Positions 35,037 through 44,908 are shown, counted from the stretch's first letter. The stretch is DNA of 64,000 bases from Thalassospira marina (GCF_002844375.1 NZ_CP024199.1:2715001-2779000); one strand, 5' to 3'. Numbers and translations are program-made. The notes: generated by a model from the letters alone, not told the origin.

Positions 35037-36629
35037 TTAAAACTGGTGTTCACGATGCTCGAACACCCAGCTTTCGGTTAACAGGCGGTCGCCTTCTTTC
35101 AGGGCCGCACGCAAATTAACCGGGCCATTGCCATCGGGGAAAACATCAAAAACCAGTCGCCAGTAATCCTGGCCAACAACCCGCAGGCAATAGGCATTCT
35201 GGATGGCGGCATTGCTGGCCGATACATCCGGGCTGATCTTTTTGTCCTCGGTTTTGAAATTGGCAAGCTCGCCACCGGCAAAATCGATCGCATATTTAAG
35301 GCCCTTGTCCGGGCGTTTCTGCCCGGGCACACCGGCACGGCCGGTACGGCTGGCAATGGCATGACCAACATTGACCGCCCCAAACAGGCCGTCGGCCATC
35401 CAGTGCATGCGGTATTGATAGGCGCGTTCTTCCCCGGCAGGGACTTCCTCATCCGTCGTCCAATAGGCCACGATATTATCGTGGATTTCGTCGTCCGTCG
35501 GAATTTCCAAAAGCTGCACCATCCCCTTGTTCCAGTCGCCTTTGGGTTCGATCCACAAGGAAGGGCGACGGTCATAAAACACGCCGTCATCCTCGTAATT
35601 GGCAAAGCTGCGATCGCGCTGCATCAGGCCAAATCCCTTTGGCGACTGATCAACAAAGCTGCTGGTGCGCGTATGTTTGGGGTTATCAAGGGGCCGCCAT
35701 AACCGTTCACCCGCGCCGGTCCAAATGGCAAGCCCGTCATTATCATGAATTTCCGGGCGCCAATCCACGGCTTCATCCCGGTTGATTTCCGAAAACCAGA
35801 ACATGCTGGTCAACGGTGCAATTCCCAACCGGCGAATGGCCTGGCGGGTAAAGAACCGCACCGTAACATCCATAACAATGTCTTTGTCATTGGGCTTCTG
35901 GCAAACAATCTGCACCGCGCCCGTCAGGCTGGGGCCATCAAGCAGGGCATAAATATGCAACCCGCCATCATGAGTGGGTTCCAGCCAGAATTCGGTAAAG
36001 CGGGGAAATTCCTCGCTGCCATCTTCAAGGGCGGTATTAACCGCTACCGCGCGCGCCGAAAGGCCATACTGGTCCAGCGGCCCGGCCGACCGGAAATAGG
36101 ACGCCCCCATAAAAGCCAGCCAGTCGCGCGAATGATCCTTGTCATAAAGGGCGCGAAAACCGCCCCAACCGGCATCGCCCGGAATATCCCCTGCCTGGAT
36201 ATCTCCCTTATAGGTAAAGGCGGATGGGTCATATTCCACTTCCTGCGCCTGCCCGTCTTCGACGGTATAAATGCGCACCTTTTCCTGTGTGCCCCGGTTC
36301 TGGTGGAAAGGTGCTATGGGCGGCACACCATCCTGGTTCCACCATAGGGACTTTTCCGTATCAAAACGGATCTGCTGATAGGCATCATAATCAACGCGCG
36401 ACAGCACATTTTTCAGGGCATCGGAAACAACAGGCGGCTGATAGGGCTGTTTGGCCTGTTCGCGTGCCCAGCCAATAACGCCTTCAAATGAAAACGGCTT
36501 TTTTTCACCGCGCGGCAGGCTTTTGTCCCCGGCAGCAAAGGCGCGCGGCACCCCACCGGGGATCAAACCGGCAACCACCGCCGCACTGACATAACCCATA
36601 AATTTGCGCCGTCCCATATTCACGCCCAT
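35037..36629 (-). CDS. Periplasmic glucan biosynthesis protein (OpgD/OpgG, MdoG family)
   Basis: A periplasmic protein of about 530 residues for osmoregulated periplasmic glucans. The N terminus MGRRKFMGYVSAAVVAGL with a twin-Arg and hydrophobic core, followed by RAFA before AGDKS, is a Tat-type signal, which favours OpgD over OpgG. The mature part has FSFEGVIGWAREQAKQPYQ, YDAYQQIRFDTEKSLW and, further on, GASYFRSAGPLDQYGLSARA, all standard for the family. I chose the start at 36629 (AAGG upstream); 36665 is also open. OpgH is not adjacent. It is divergent from the osmolyte genes at 37-39 kb. Confidence 0.92.
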   Translation of the reverse strand: MGVNMGRRKFMGYVSAAVVAGLIPGGVPRAFAAGDKSLPRGEKKPFSFEGVIGWAREQAKQPYQPPVVSDALKNVLSRVDYDAYQQIRFDTEKSLWWNQDGVPPIAPFHQNRGTQEKVRIYTVEDGQAQEVEYDPSAFTYKGDIQAGDIPGDAGWGGFRALYDKDHSRDWLAFMGASYFRSAGPLDQYGLSARAVAVNTALEDGSEEFPRFTEFWLEPTHDGGLHIYALLDGPSLTGAVQIVCQKPNDKDIVMDVTVRFFTRQAIRRLGIAPLTSMFWFSEINRDEAVDWRPEIHDNDGLAIWTGAGERLWRPLDNPKHTRTSSFVDQSPKGFGLMQRDRSFANYEDDGVFYDRRPSLWIEPKGDWNKGMVQLLEIPTDDEIHDNIVAYWTTDEEVPAGEERAYQYRMHWMADGLFGAVNVGHAIASRTGRAGVPGQKRPDKGLKYAIDFAGGELANFKTEDKKISPDVSASNAAIQNAYCLRVVGQDYWRLVFDVFPDGNGPVNLRAALKEGDRLLTESWVFEHREHQF

Positions 36630-37020
36630 CAAGCGACCTTCACCTGCAAAATTCCGTTTCGTCATTCACTTATCATCAGGCAGGGCCAAATAACCCGGCC
36701 CGACCCGCCATTAATGCCCGCCCAATCCGGCAGCGCACCGGCATATGCCCCTAAAAAATGGCAATGACAGGGCCGGTTTTGGCACCGCAGCCCTGTTTTG
36801 CAAACGCGGTCCTGCGGCATCTGGTTCCGTAGCGTATCGTCTGGCTGTTAACCGGTTCACGCTGCGCCATGCACATATGCCAATTTAACAACCAGTTTTA
36901 ACCTTAAACAAAAATGTGCATAAAATTTAATCTTTGCCCTGTCGCCCAATTGCGCCCGGTGTGTTAAGCTTTGCTTCTGGCGTCAACAACATACTGTTTT
37001 CACAACCTTTTGCGAGATAT
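36630..37020. other. Divergent intergenic region, glucan and osmolyte genes
   Basis: 391 bases without a supported gene. The AT-rich block at about 36885-36935 is the best place for the promoter of the 37021 operon. In-frame codons upstream of 37021 (to 36934) do not resemble the phosphatase family. Confidence 0.5.
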
Positions 37021-37848
37021 ATGCAACATCTGACCGGACTTGTCGTTTTTACCGACCTGGATGGCACCCTTCTGGATCATGACGATTATTCCTGGGAGGC
37101 CGCCCGCCCCGCACTTGTGCGGCTGCATGAAAACGACATTCCCGTATTGGCAATATCCTCCAAAACCCTGGCCGAATTGCGCGCCATAAATAACCGGCAC
37201 CATCTGTTTGCTGGGTTAATTGGTGAAAATGGCGGCGCCATTGAAATTGGCAGCGACCTGCGCCAGCCCGGCCCCGCCACCCAAACCATCGATGATGCGC
37301 GCGCAGCCATTGCCAGGGCTGTTTCCATCCCGGTTGCCAGTTTTCGCACCAGCAACGCCGATGCCATTGCAACCGCCACCGGCCTGGCAAAAACCGACGC
37401 AGCCCTTGCCGGTGATCGTAATTGTTCGGACCCGTTAATATGGCAGCCAAGCAGCGATGACATTGCCATTGCCGAAAAAATCGCCCGTGATTTTGGCTTG
37501 AAACTGGTGAAAGGCGGCCGGTTTTACACACTGTGCGGCGAAACCGACAAAGGCCGCGCCATGCAAACCGCCATTTCCATGTTGCAGGAACAGCAAAAAC
37601 TGCCTGCCAAGCGTTCAGAAATTACCAGCATCGCCCTTGGCGATTCCCCCAACGATGCCGGAATGCTGGCCCATGCCGACATTGCGGTTCAAATCCCGGT
37701 CAAACACGGACCAGTTCCCCAACTTGACCTGGGCGGAAAAACAGCCCGCCTGGCCCCGGCACCGGGACCACAAGGCTGGAACCAGTCACTTCACGCGATA
37801 CTCGACGAATTGTCGCAAACGCCAACAGCAATAACAAAAGCGAGGTAA
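37021..37848 (+). CDS. HAD-superfamily mannosyl/glucosyl-3-phosphoglycerate phosphatase
   Basis: A 275-residue cytoplasmic HAD-IIB phosphatase. The nucleophile motif is VFTDLDGTLLD (Asp12, Asp14); motif II is in AISSKTLAEL and motif IV in LGDSPNDAGML. SKTLAEL and LIGENGGAIE are hallmarks of the MpgP/YedP group that dephosphorylates glycosyl-3-phosphoglycerate. Two bases separate its stop from the ATG of a GpgS-like glycosyltransferase, the enzyme that would supply its substrate, so glucosylglycerate synthesis is the natural reading; a mannosyl product cannot be excluded. Confidence 0.88.
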   Translation: MQHLTGLVVFTDLDGTLLDHDDYSWEAARPALVRLHENDIPVLAISSKTLAELRAINNRHHLFAGLIGENGGAIEIGSDLRQPGPATQTIDDARAAIARAVSIPVASFRTSNADAIATATGLAKTDAALAGDRNCSDPLIWQPSSDDIAIAEKIARDFGLKLVKGGRFYTLCGETDKGRAMQTAISMLQEQQKLPAKRSEITSIALGDSPNDAGMLAHADIAVQIPVKHGPVPQLDLGGKTARLAPAPGPQGWNQSLHAILDELSQTPTAITKAR

Positions 37849-37850
37849 AA

Positions 37851-39086
37851 ATGGCCGATTTTCATCAGGGTGGCCCGATTACAACCCTTCATTCCATCAT
37901 TGATCGTGACCCGGAAGAACTCGCTTATGAAATGACGGCATTTGCCCGATCCCGCCGTCAGACCCTTATTTTGCCGTGCCTGTATTCCGAACTGGAAACA
38001 CCGGCCATGACCACCATTCTCGAAGGGTTGAAAAAGGCCACATATCTTGACCAGATCGTGGTGGGCCTGGACCGGGCCAATGAAACCCAATACGCCTATG
38101 CCCGTGAATTTTTCAAAGACCTGCCGCAACGCACCCGCATCCTCTGGAATGATGGCCCGCGCCTGCGCGCCGTTCATGACCGGCTGGCAAATTACGACCT
38201 TGCCCGTTACGAACCCGGCAAGGGCCGCAATGTATGGTATTGCATGGGTTATACACTGGCAACCGGGCGCAGTTCGGTTATTGGTATTCATGATTGCGAT
38301 ATTGCCACCTATACGCCCGACCTGCCGGCACGCCTGATGTACCCTATCGCCAACCCGGCCTTTAATTTCGCCTTTGCCAAGGGTTATTATGCCCGTGTGG
38401 CGGGCGGCACGCTGAAGGGCCGTGTTTGCCGCCTGTTTGTCACCCCGCTTATTCGCGCGTTAAAGCAGGTGGTCGGCAAAACCGACTTTTTGAATTATCT
38501 GGATTGTTTCCGCTATTCGTTATCGGGCGAAATTGCCATTCGCACCGATGTTGCCTATGGCCTGCGTGTGGCGTCCGACTGGGGGCTGGAAGTTTCGATG
38601 CTCTCGGAAATGTATCGTAACCACACCGTCCACCGGCTGGCCCAGGTCGATATCGCCGATATTTACGACCATAAACACCGCGAATTTGACCCTGCCGAAA
38701 AGGATGATGGCCTGTCACGCATGGCAAGCGACATTGCCAAATCGCTGTTTCGCAAGCTTGCCACCCAGGGCACGGTTTTCTCGCACGAAACTTTCCGCAC
38801 GCTAAAAGCCACCTATTACCGCACCGCACTTGACCTGATCGAACAATACCGCGCCGATGCCCTGTTTAACGGCCTTAAAATCAACCGCGACGAAGAAGAA
38901 AAATGTGTCGAGGTTCTGGCCGAGGTCATCATCAGTGCCGGACAGCATTACCTGGATAACCCGCTTGAAAGCCCGTTCATCCCAAGCTGGCAGCGCGTCG
39001 AAAGTGCGATGGATGACATTTTCGAGCAGCTTTCCGCCGCCGTCGAAGATGACCTGAATGACAGCGACATTGGCAAATCTGCCTGA
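37851..39086 (+). CDS. Glycosyltransferase, glucosyl-3-phosphoglycerate synthase-like (GpgS type)
   Basis: A 411-residue cytoplasmic GT-A enzyme without membrane helices. The metal-binding Asp-x-Asp is HDCDI (Asp148, Asp150), preceded by the GKGRNVWYCMG segment used in GpgS for the acceptor and nucleotide sugar. It would transfer glucose (or mannose) from an NDP-sugar to 3-phosphoglycerate. Neighbour upstream is the matching phosphatase, and a glucosylglycerate phosphorylase-type gene is 2 kb on. The C-terminal 130 residues are helical and acidic. A terminator follows at 39117. Confidence 0.85.
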   Translation: MADFHQGGPITTLHSIIDRDPEELAYEMTAFARSRRQTLILPCLYSELETPAMTTILEGLKKATYLDQIVVGLDRANETQYAYAREFFKDLPQRTRILWNDGPRLRAVHDRLANYDLARYEPGKGRNVWYCMGYTLATGRSSVIGIHDCDIATYTPDLPARLMYPIANPAFNFAFAKGYYARVAGGTLKGRVCRLFVTPLIRALKQVVGKTDFLNYLDCFRYSLSGEIAIRTDVAYGLRVASDWGLEVSMLSEMYRNHTVHRLAQVDIADIYDHKHREFDPAEKDDGLSRMASDIAKSLFRKLATQGTVFSHETFRTLKATYYRTALDLIEQYRADALFNGLKINRDEEEKCVEVLAEVIISAGQHYLDNPLESPFIPSWQRVESAMDDIFEQLSAAVEDDLNDSDIGKSA

Positions 39087-39116
39087 TTGCCAACGACACC
39101 AAACTGCCAAAACAAC

Positions 39117-39144
39117 AAGGCCGGGCAAATCACTGCCCGGCCTT
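39117..39144. terminator. Bidirectional terminator after the glycosyltransferase gene
   Basis: Perfect 11-bp stem AAGGCCGGGCA / TGCCCGGCCTT with a 6-base loop, between convergent genes; T-rich tracts lie on both sides (TTTATCATT, and TTGTTGTTTT on the minus strand). Confidence 0.8.
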
Positions 39145-39190
39145 TATCATTCGCAACAAGCAGCATAAAACCACGCGATCTTGATGCCGG

Positions 39191-40027
39191 TTAGCTTTGC
39201 GGCACAAAGAAGCTGCGCATATGCGCCATATAGGCCGCTTCGCCCTTATGAAGGCGGGCATCAACAAAACCGCGCGCATCATCGCCAACGTAATATCGCA
39301 GCTGGCTGGAACCATCTGTTGCGGCCTGCGCGATAAAACCAGCAACATAATCCGCATCCATCAGACGGCCACCGCCCATTTTGCCAAACAGGGCGGTCAT
39401 TTGCTGCTGAAAATCGTGATAATCATCCAAGCCTGCACCTTGCGCAAATTCCTGGGCGGACCGGTCATGGAACGATGTTTCCGCAACCCCACCATGGGGA
39501 ATAACCAGTTTCACGCCAATGCCCTGCGATGCCAGCTCATAGGAAACGGCTTCGCTAAATCCTTCCAGGGCAAATTTGCTGGCGCAATAGGCCGAAATCA
39601 TCGGCAGGCCAAAAACACCCGCCCCCGAACTGACATTGATCACCAAGCCGCTTTTACGCGCACGAAAATTCGGCAACGCTGCGCGCATCACATCCATCAC
39701 ACCAAACAGATTTACCTGAAACTGTGTTTCGATCTGGTCCGTGCTTAATCCTTCAAACAGGCCATATTGGCCAAAACCTGCATTATTCACCAGCACGTCA
39801 AGCTGGCCGAATTTGGCGATACCGGCCTCAATGGCGGCGTCAATACTGGCCTTATCCTGCACATCCAGCCTTGTTACCAGCACATTGGCAAGGTTGCCCA
39901 GTTCGCTTTCCTTTTCGGGGTTGCGCATGGTGGCAACCACATTCCAGCCCAGTGCGGCAAAACGTTTCACACTGGCCCGGCCAATGCCCGACGACGTTCC
40001 GGTAATCAGAATGGTTTTCTGGCTCAT
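39191..40027 (-). CDS. Short-chain dehydrogenase/reductase
   Basis: A 278-residue classical SDR: TGTSSGIGRASV, NNAGFGQYG, and the catalytic Ser-Tyr-Lys in NVSSGAGV and ISAYCASKFALEG. Arg in TMRNPEKE after the second strand suggests NADP(H). It is the same general type as the 29658 gene, and like it is divergent from a LysR regulator (108 bases apart). The start at 40027 is fixed by the cofactor motif; the frame continues upstream to 40237 but would overlap the regulator gene. Substrate unknown. Confidence 0.9.
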   Translation of the reverse strand: MSQKTILITGTSSGIGRASVKRFAALGWNVVATMRNPEKESELGNLANVLVTRLDVQDKASIDAAIEAGIAKFGQLDVLVNNAGFGQYGLFEGLSTDQIETQFQVNLFGVMDVMRAALPNFRARKSGLVINVSSGAGVFGLPMISAYCASKFALEGFSEAVSYELASQGIGVKLVIPHGGVAETSFHDRSAQEFAQGAGLDDYHDFQQQMTALFGKMGGGRLMDADYVAGFIAQAATDGSSQLRYYVGDDARGFVDARLHKGEAAYMAHMRSFFVPQS

Positions 40028-40134
40028 TTTCAGGCTCCAACCCGTTATGCATTTAACAGGCCCTGAAAATAGGAAGGTTTTATTATCCCAATAAGCGCGA
40101 TATTCTTGCACAAAGTAATGCAGGAAATCGAACA

Positions 40135-41079
40135 ATGAACAAAGGTGGCCTACTGGAACTGCACGGGGTTGTTGCCGTTGCCGCGCACCGCAATTTTCGC
40201 GCGGCGGCGGCCGAACTTGGCCTGTCGCCATCAGCACTTAGCCACGCGATTTCCAGCCTGGAACAACGCCTTGGCGTGCGCCTGTTTAACCGCACCACGC
40301 GCAGTGTTTCCCTTACCGAAGCAGGCAGCGAATTTGTCGAACGTATCAGCCCTGCACTGGGCGATATTTCCGATGCGATGGAAATTGCCAATAAATTTCG
40401 CCAAAAACCACGCGGCACCTTACGCCTGAATACATCCGAAGGCTCCGCCCGCCTGTTTTTAATGCCGGTGGTTGCGCGCTACATTACCCAATATCCCGAT
40501 ATGCATGTTGATATCGTTACCGACGGCAAACTGGTTGATATTGTTGCCGGTGGTTTTGATGCCGGTATTCGCCTGCTTGAAACCGTCCCGCAGGATATGA
40601 TTGCCATTCCCTGTGGCCCACCCGAACAGTTCGTGATTGTGGCTTCACCCGGCTATTTGCAAAATTGCGGCAAACCGGTCCCGCAAAACCCGGCGGATCT
40701 TGCTGCCCATGCCTGCCTGCGGCTGCGCCTGCCCAGCGGTAAAATCTATCGCTGGGAATTTGAAAAACGCGATCAGCAAATTGAAATCGATGTTTCCGGC
40801 CCCATCACGCTTGATAGTTCAAACATGATCGTCGAGGCGGCCATTGCGGGTTGCGGCATTGCCTATGTCACCCGCCATCAGGCCAGCCCGCATCTTAAAA
40901 CCGGCGAACTGGTTCAACTTATGCCGGACTGGACACCACCCTTTCCCGGCCTGCACCTGTATTATCCCGGCCATCGCCACGTTCCGGCAGGTTTACGGGC
41001 CTTTATTGATGTTTTAAAAGCCAGCATCACCACCAAACCCGACAGCCCAGCACCTTATACCGGCATTGCGTCACGGTAA
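40135..41079 (+). CDS. LysR-family transcriptional regulator
   Basis: A 314-residue LysR regulator: AVAAHRNFRAAAAELGLSPS, SALSHAISSLEQRLGVRLF, NRTTRSVSLTEAG in the N-terminal domain, followed by the effector domain. It probably controls the divergent SDR gene. Its 3' end overlaps the convergent phosphorylase gene by 25 bases, so the last residues are encoded opposite the phosphorylase C terminus and no terminator separates them. Confidence 0.92.
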   Translation: MNKGGLLELHGVVAVAAHRNFRAAAAELGLSPSALSHAISSLEQRLGVRLFNRTTRSVSLTEAGSEFVERISPALGDISDAMEIANKFRQKPRGTLRLNTSEGSARLFLMPVVARYITQYPDMHVDIVTDGKLVDIVAGGFDAGIRLLETVPQDMIAIPCGPPEQFVIVASPGYLQNCGKPVPQNPADLAAHACLRLRLPSGKIYRWEFEKRDQQIEIDVSGPITLDSSNMIVEAAIAGCGIAYVTRHQASPHLKTGELVQLMPDWTPPFPGLHLYYPGHRHVPAGLRAFIDVLKASITTKPDSPAPYTGIASR

Positions 41080-42869
41080 CGCTGCAACAACCGGCTTTCC
41101 GTACGGTGACGACCATCTAGGTTGGAAATCCAGACAATCTGATAGGGTGCCAGCGTCATGATGCCATCATAATCAGGTATCACTTTACCCGAAATCAGGT
41201 CCTGCCAGCCTTCATTCATGATCAGGTTGATGCGCGACAGGTCAAGGTCCTGCGCTTCGCCCGTCAGGTTGAACACGCAAAAAATGCTTTGATCGTTCAA
41301 ATGGCTTTGCCGCCAAACACCCAGCAGTTCCGACCCCAAATTAAGGGTATATTGGGTGGCATTGGGGTGAAAGGCCGGCTGCCCCTGACGAATGGACATC
41401 AGCGCGCGCAACTGCCCGAATGCCTGCTGCGGTAGGCCGGGCGTTTCAAGCACGGCCTCGGCCTCGTCCAATTGCCAGATTTTGCGGTTCAGGCGGCGCG
41501 GAATGCCGGTTTGCTGATAACCGTTCTGGTCATTTTCCGAGGCAAAAATGGACTGCACATAAATCGCCGGAATCCCTTCGAGCGACATGGCAATGGCCTG
41601 CGACATGACAAAACGTTCCAGCCCGAACATGCGTTCACCGGCAAAACTTTCGGCCAGCATGCTAAACAGCGTCACATTCAGCTCGTAAGGGCGCTGGCCA
41701 CCGCCTGCCACCGAACGATAGCTGACTTCGCCACCCATTTTGCGGGCATGTTCGGTCATTTGCAGGATATCATCATCAGGCACAATATTTTCGGCCGGGC
41801 GCAACCCAATGCCGTCATGGCTGGCGGTAAAGTTGAAAAAGGTGCACCCGGCCGGGGCTGGCGGCATCGCCATAATGCATTTGCGGATATAATCCGACCG
41901 ACCGCTTAGCAACGCATGCAAAATCACCGGTGGCAGCGAGAAATTATAAATCAGGTGGCCTTCATCCTGCTGGCCGAAATAGGACAGGTTTTCAACCATC
42001 GGCAGGTTGGTTTCGGTGATAAATACCAGATCAGGCGCCACCGCATTGGCCGCTAGGCGCAACGCCTTGATAATCTTGTGTGTCTGATCAGCATTGATCG
42101 ACGGGGTTCCGGCCTCTTTCCAGATAAAGCCAATCGCATCAAGGCGAATAACGGTGACGCCGTGGCTGACATAATCCAGCACGATTTTCAGAATTTCGAA
42201 AAACACATCCGGGTTGCCATAATCCAGATCGACCTGGTCATAACTGAATGTGCACCAGACATTTTTGGGGCCAAGGGCCGTTTCAACCTTATTTAACAAC
42301 GGATGGCTGCGCGGCCGCACCACCTGCGAAATATCGTCGCCGTCATTGGCGGTTTTAATATAGCCAACACCGGGTTCCTGCCCGGCCAAAAACTGCGCAA
42401 ACCATTCATGCGATGCCGAAATATGGTTTGCCACCAGATCGGCCATCACCTTGGCATGTTTGGAAAGGTCTTCGACATCGTCCCAGGTGCCCAGTTCCGG
42501 GCGCAGCGTGGTGAAATCGGAAACGGAAAAACCATCATCGGACGTAAACGGGTGAAACGGCAAAATATGAATGCCCGGCAGCCAGTCCTTCAGCCATTTC
42601 TGGTGAAAATCGCGCAGGGATTTCAAACCCTGATAGCCATTGCGCGAAATGCTGTCGCCATAGGTGATCAAAAAGGCATCGCGCTGGTCCCATTTGCGCA
42701 AGGTTTCCTCGGCTGGTTCGGGGCCGTCGCCTTCAAGTGGCAGGTCCAGTTCCTCGAACACACGGCGCACCAGCAATGCCGGATCATGCTGTGGATACAC
42801 ATCGGCCAGCAAATTTCGCATTGCACTTGCAAAAGCGATCCGTCCAGACGTGCCAACAACCCGGTCCAT
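41055..42869 (-). CDS. GH13_18 sugar phosphorylase (glucosylglycerate phosphorylase / sucrose phosphorylase type)
   Basis: A 604-residue cytoplasmic phosphorylase. GH13 catalytic residues: Asp244 in VIRLDAIGFIWK, Glu286 in VFITETNLP and Asp352 in FTASHDGIG. The sequence style (FHPFTSDDGFSVSDF, and RPAENIVPDDD) fits YcjM-type glucosylglycerate phosphorylases better than true sucrose phosphorylases. These split glucosylglycerate and phosphate into glucose 1-phosphate and glycerate. The GpgS-like synthase and the phosphatase 2-4 kb away support this reading. It is alone on its strand with a 3' overlap with the LysR gene. Confidence 0.85.
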   Translation of the reverse strand: MDRVVGTSGRIAFASAMRNLLADVYPQHDPALLVRRVFEELDLPLEGDGPEPAEETLRKWDQRDAFLITYGDSISRNGYQGLKSLRDFHQKWLKDWLPGIHILPFHPFTSDDGFSVSDFTTLRPELGTWDDVEDLSKHAKVMADLVANHISASHEWFAQFLAGQEPGVGYIKTANDGDDISQVVRPRSHPLLNKVETALGPKNVWCTFSYDQVDLDYGNPDVFFEILKIVLDYVSHGVTVIRLDAIGFIWKEAGTPSINADQTHKIIKALRLAANAVAPDLVFITETNLPMVENLSYFGQQDEGHLIYNFSLPPVILHALLSGRSDYIRKCIMAMPPAPAGCTFFNFTASHDGIGLRPAENIVPDDDILQMTEHARKMGGEVSYRSVAGGGQRPYELNVTLFSMLAESFAGERMFGLERFVMSQAIAMSLEGIPAIYVQSIFASENDQNGYQQTGIPRRLNRKIWQLDEAEAVLETPGLPQQAFGQLRALMSIRQGQPAFHPNATQYTLNLGSELLGVWRQSHLNDQSIFCVFNLTGEAQDLDLSRINLIMNEGWQDLISGKVIPDYDGIMTLAPYQIVWISNLDGRHRTESRLLQRYRDAMPV

Positions 42870-43148
42870 TCGACCTCCTCAAAACAGGCGATACAATCAA
42901 TTGAAACCAATCAAATAATTTTTCTGCCTATGATGCAAGCAGGGATTTGGCGCTGCCCGGCAAACAGGCACGGCAAGCCTTCTCCTTTGCCTGCATCATA
43001 GCGCCGGCAGGATCATCAACCGCAAACCGCATCCAATGCGACCTGCCATTTCATTCCTGCCGGAACGCTATTTATAACGCACAATCAGGCACATCGGGTT
43101 CATGAAGCCGACTTTTTTGTGGCGCGTGCCCCGGCCCCGACAAGGCCG

Positions 43149-44864
43149 TTACGGGGCAATTGTAATTTCCACCAGGGCATGGGTGCCGGTTTGCGTGATA
43201 TGGGCAATGGCGCGGGTTAATGTTGCGGCCAGATCACCGGGTGCCTCAACCTTTGCTACCCAGGCCCGGCTGGCTTGCGCAACACAGGTGAAATCCGGGC
43301 TGGGCGTTAACGATGTCAACGGCATGCGATTGGCCTTTGCCGCATAGCCATCGGGATACATCCCCGTGACCGATTGGCGCACGGCCCCCCATTCATTGTT
43401 GTTCAACACCAAAATCAACACTGGCAGCGCCATGGCCTCGGCAATCTGGTGGCAGGCCGTGGGATTGGCAAACATATAGGACCCATCCCCCATGGTGGCG
43501 ATCACCAGCTTTTTGCGGTCCGCCAGCGCAAAGCCCATCGCCGCAGGGAATGACCACCCCAAACCGCCTGAATGCGGTTCCTGATACCATGCCTGGTAAT
43601 GATCCAGTTCCATGGGTTCCAGCGGGCAGCCCAGTTCGGAAAATACCGTTGCGCCCTTGCCCGCAATCACCGACGACAGACACTTTGCCACAAAGGCCTT
43701 GGTCATTGGTGTTTTCGCCCCATCATCGGCCAGTTTTTGGGCGGCCTTGCGGATGGGTCTGTTTTGCGCCACCACCCTTTTGCGCCGTTCTTCGCAGGCA
43801 TCACGATGGTCGGTAAACCGGGGCGCCATCGCATCAGCCAATGCCAAAATAACATCGGCCGTTTCGCCCGCCAGCGAGATATCGGCGGGAAAATGCCGTG
43901 CAGGAAACCGTGAATAAAGCGGGTTCTGCCCTATCTGGATCACCTTGCAATCGGCGGGCAGCGCATGGATATCGGGCCACCAGGGGGCCAGACAATCCAG
44001 CACCAGCACAAGGTCGGCATCCTTCATGTAAACGGCGGGGTCCATACCGCCAAACATCGGGTCATTCGTCGCCATGGCTAGCTGAATGGCCCAATATTGC
44101 ACCACAGGAATGCCCCACTGATTTGCCATTTGCGACAGGGTGCTAAAGCCTTCCGCACTGCCTGCCCCGCGCTGGGCAATAATCAGCGGGCGTTTTGCCT
44201 GTGCCAGCATGTCGGCGGCCTGTTCCAGCTGGTCGCGTGGCGGGGCAATGCGCACGGGCTGCACCCGTGATGGCGCATCAATGCCCGTATCATCACAGGT
44301 TTCACACAGCACTTCGCGCGGCAGGCTCATATAAACCGGGCCTTTGGGCACCGAACAGGCAATGGCATAGGCACGATCGACCATTTCGGGCACCTGTTCG
44401 GGAAATTTCAGTTCGTAATCCCATTTCACCGCTTCACGCACCAGCGCGGTTTGATCGCGCATTTCCTGGCCCCAGCCAATGGGAACGGTGCGCGCACCCA
44501 GCCTGCCCTGCTCCATGACCGGAGTCCGACCGGAAAATAGCAGCATCGGCACATGTTCGGTCGCGGCATTAATCGCACCAATCGCACAATTGGCCAGCCC
44601 GACATTGGTATGCGCCATCACCGCCTGCGCCCGGCCCGTTGCCAGATAATACCCGTATGCCATGCCCATGGCCGCATTTTCGTGCGGCATGATCAGGGCT
44701 TCAGGCAGGGGAATATCCTTTGCCGCGGCTTCGGCCAGCCCCTCAATGATCGGCGGGAAATCGGTGCCGGAATTGGCAAAAATGTAATCCACCCCCACCG
44801 CTTTTATCCGCGCCAACACAGCCCCGCCCGCCGTTAAACCTGCGCCTGCCTTCTGATCCGACAT
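43149..44864 (-). CDS. Thiamine pyrophosphate-dependent enzyme (acetolactate synthase-like)
   Basis: A 571-residue cytoplasmic ThDP enzyme. The activating Glu is in IMPHENAAMGMAYGY, the central domain follows about 190-330, and the ThDP motif runs from GDGSYMFANP to LVLNNNEWG. The family includes acetolactate synthase, benzoylformate decarboxylase and oxalyl-CoA decarboxylase relatives; without a small subunit gene nearby it is probably a decarboxylase or lyase on a 2-oxo acid. The start at 44864 has AGGGGCGG upstream. Divergent from an IclR gene that probably regulates it. Confidence 0.85.
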   Translation of the reverse strand: MSDQKAGAGLTAGGAVLARIKAVGVDYIFANSGTDFPPIIEGLAEAAAKDIPLPEALIMPHENAAMGMAYGYYLATGRAQAVMAHTNVGLANCAIGAINAATEHVPMLLFSGRTPVMEQGRLGARTVPIGWGQEMRDQTALVREAVKWDYELKFPEQVPEMVDRAYAIACSVPKGPVYMSLPREVLCETCDDTGIDAPSRVQPVRIAPPRDQLEQAADMLAQAKRPLIIAQRGAGSAEGFSTLSQMANQWGIPVVQYWAIQLAMATNDPMFGGMDPAVYMKDADLVLVLDCLAPWWPDIHALPADCKVIQIGQNPLYSRFPARHFPADISLAGETADVILALADAMAPRFTDHRDACEERRKRVVAQNRPIRKAAQKLADDGAKTPMTKAFVAKCLSSVIAGKGATVFSELGCPLEPMELDHYQAWYQEPHSGGLGWSFPAAMGFALADRKKLVIATMGDGSYMFANPTACHQIAEAMALPVLILVLNNNEWGAVRQSVTGMYPDGYAAKANRMPLTSLTPSPDFTCVAQASRAWVAKVEAPGDLAATLTRAIAHITQTGTHALVEITIAP

Positions 44865-44908
44865 TTCACCGCCCCTTTTCATATTTCTATATTTGAAATT
44901 TAATTTAC

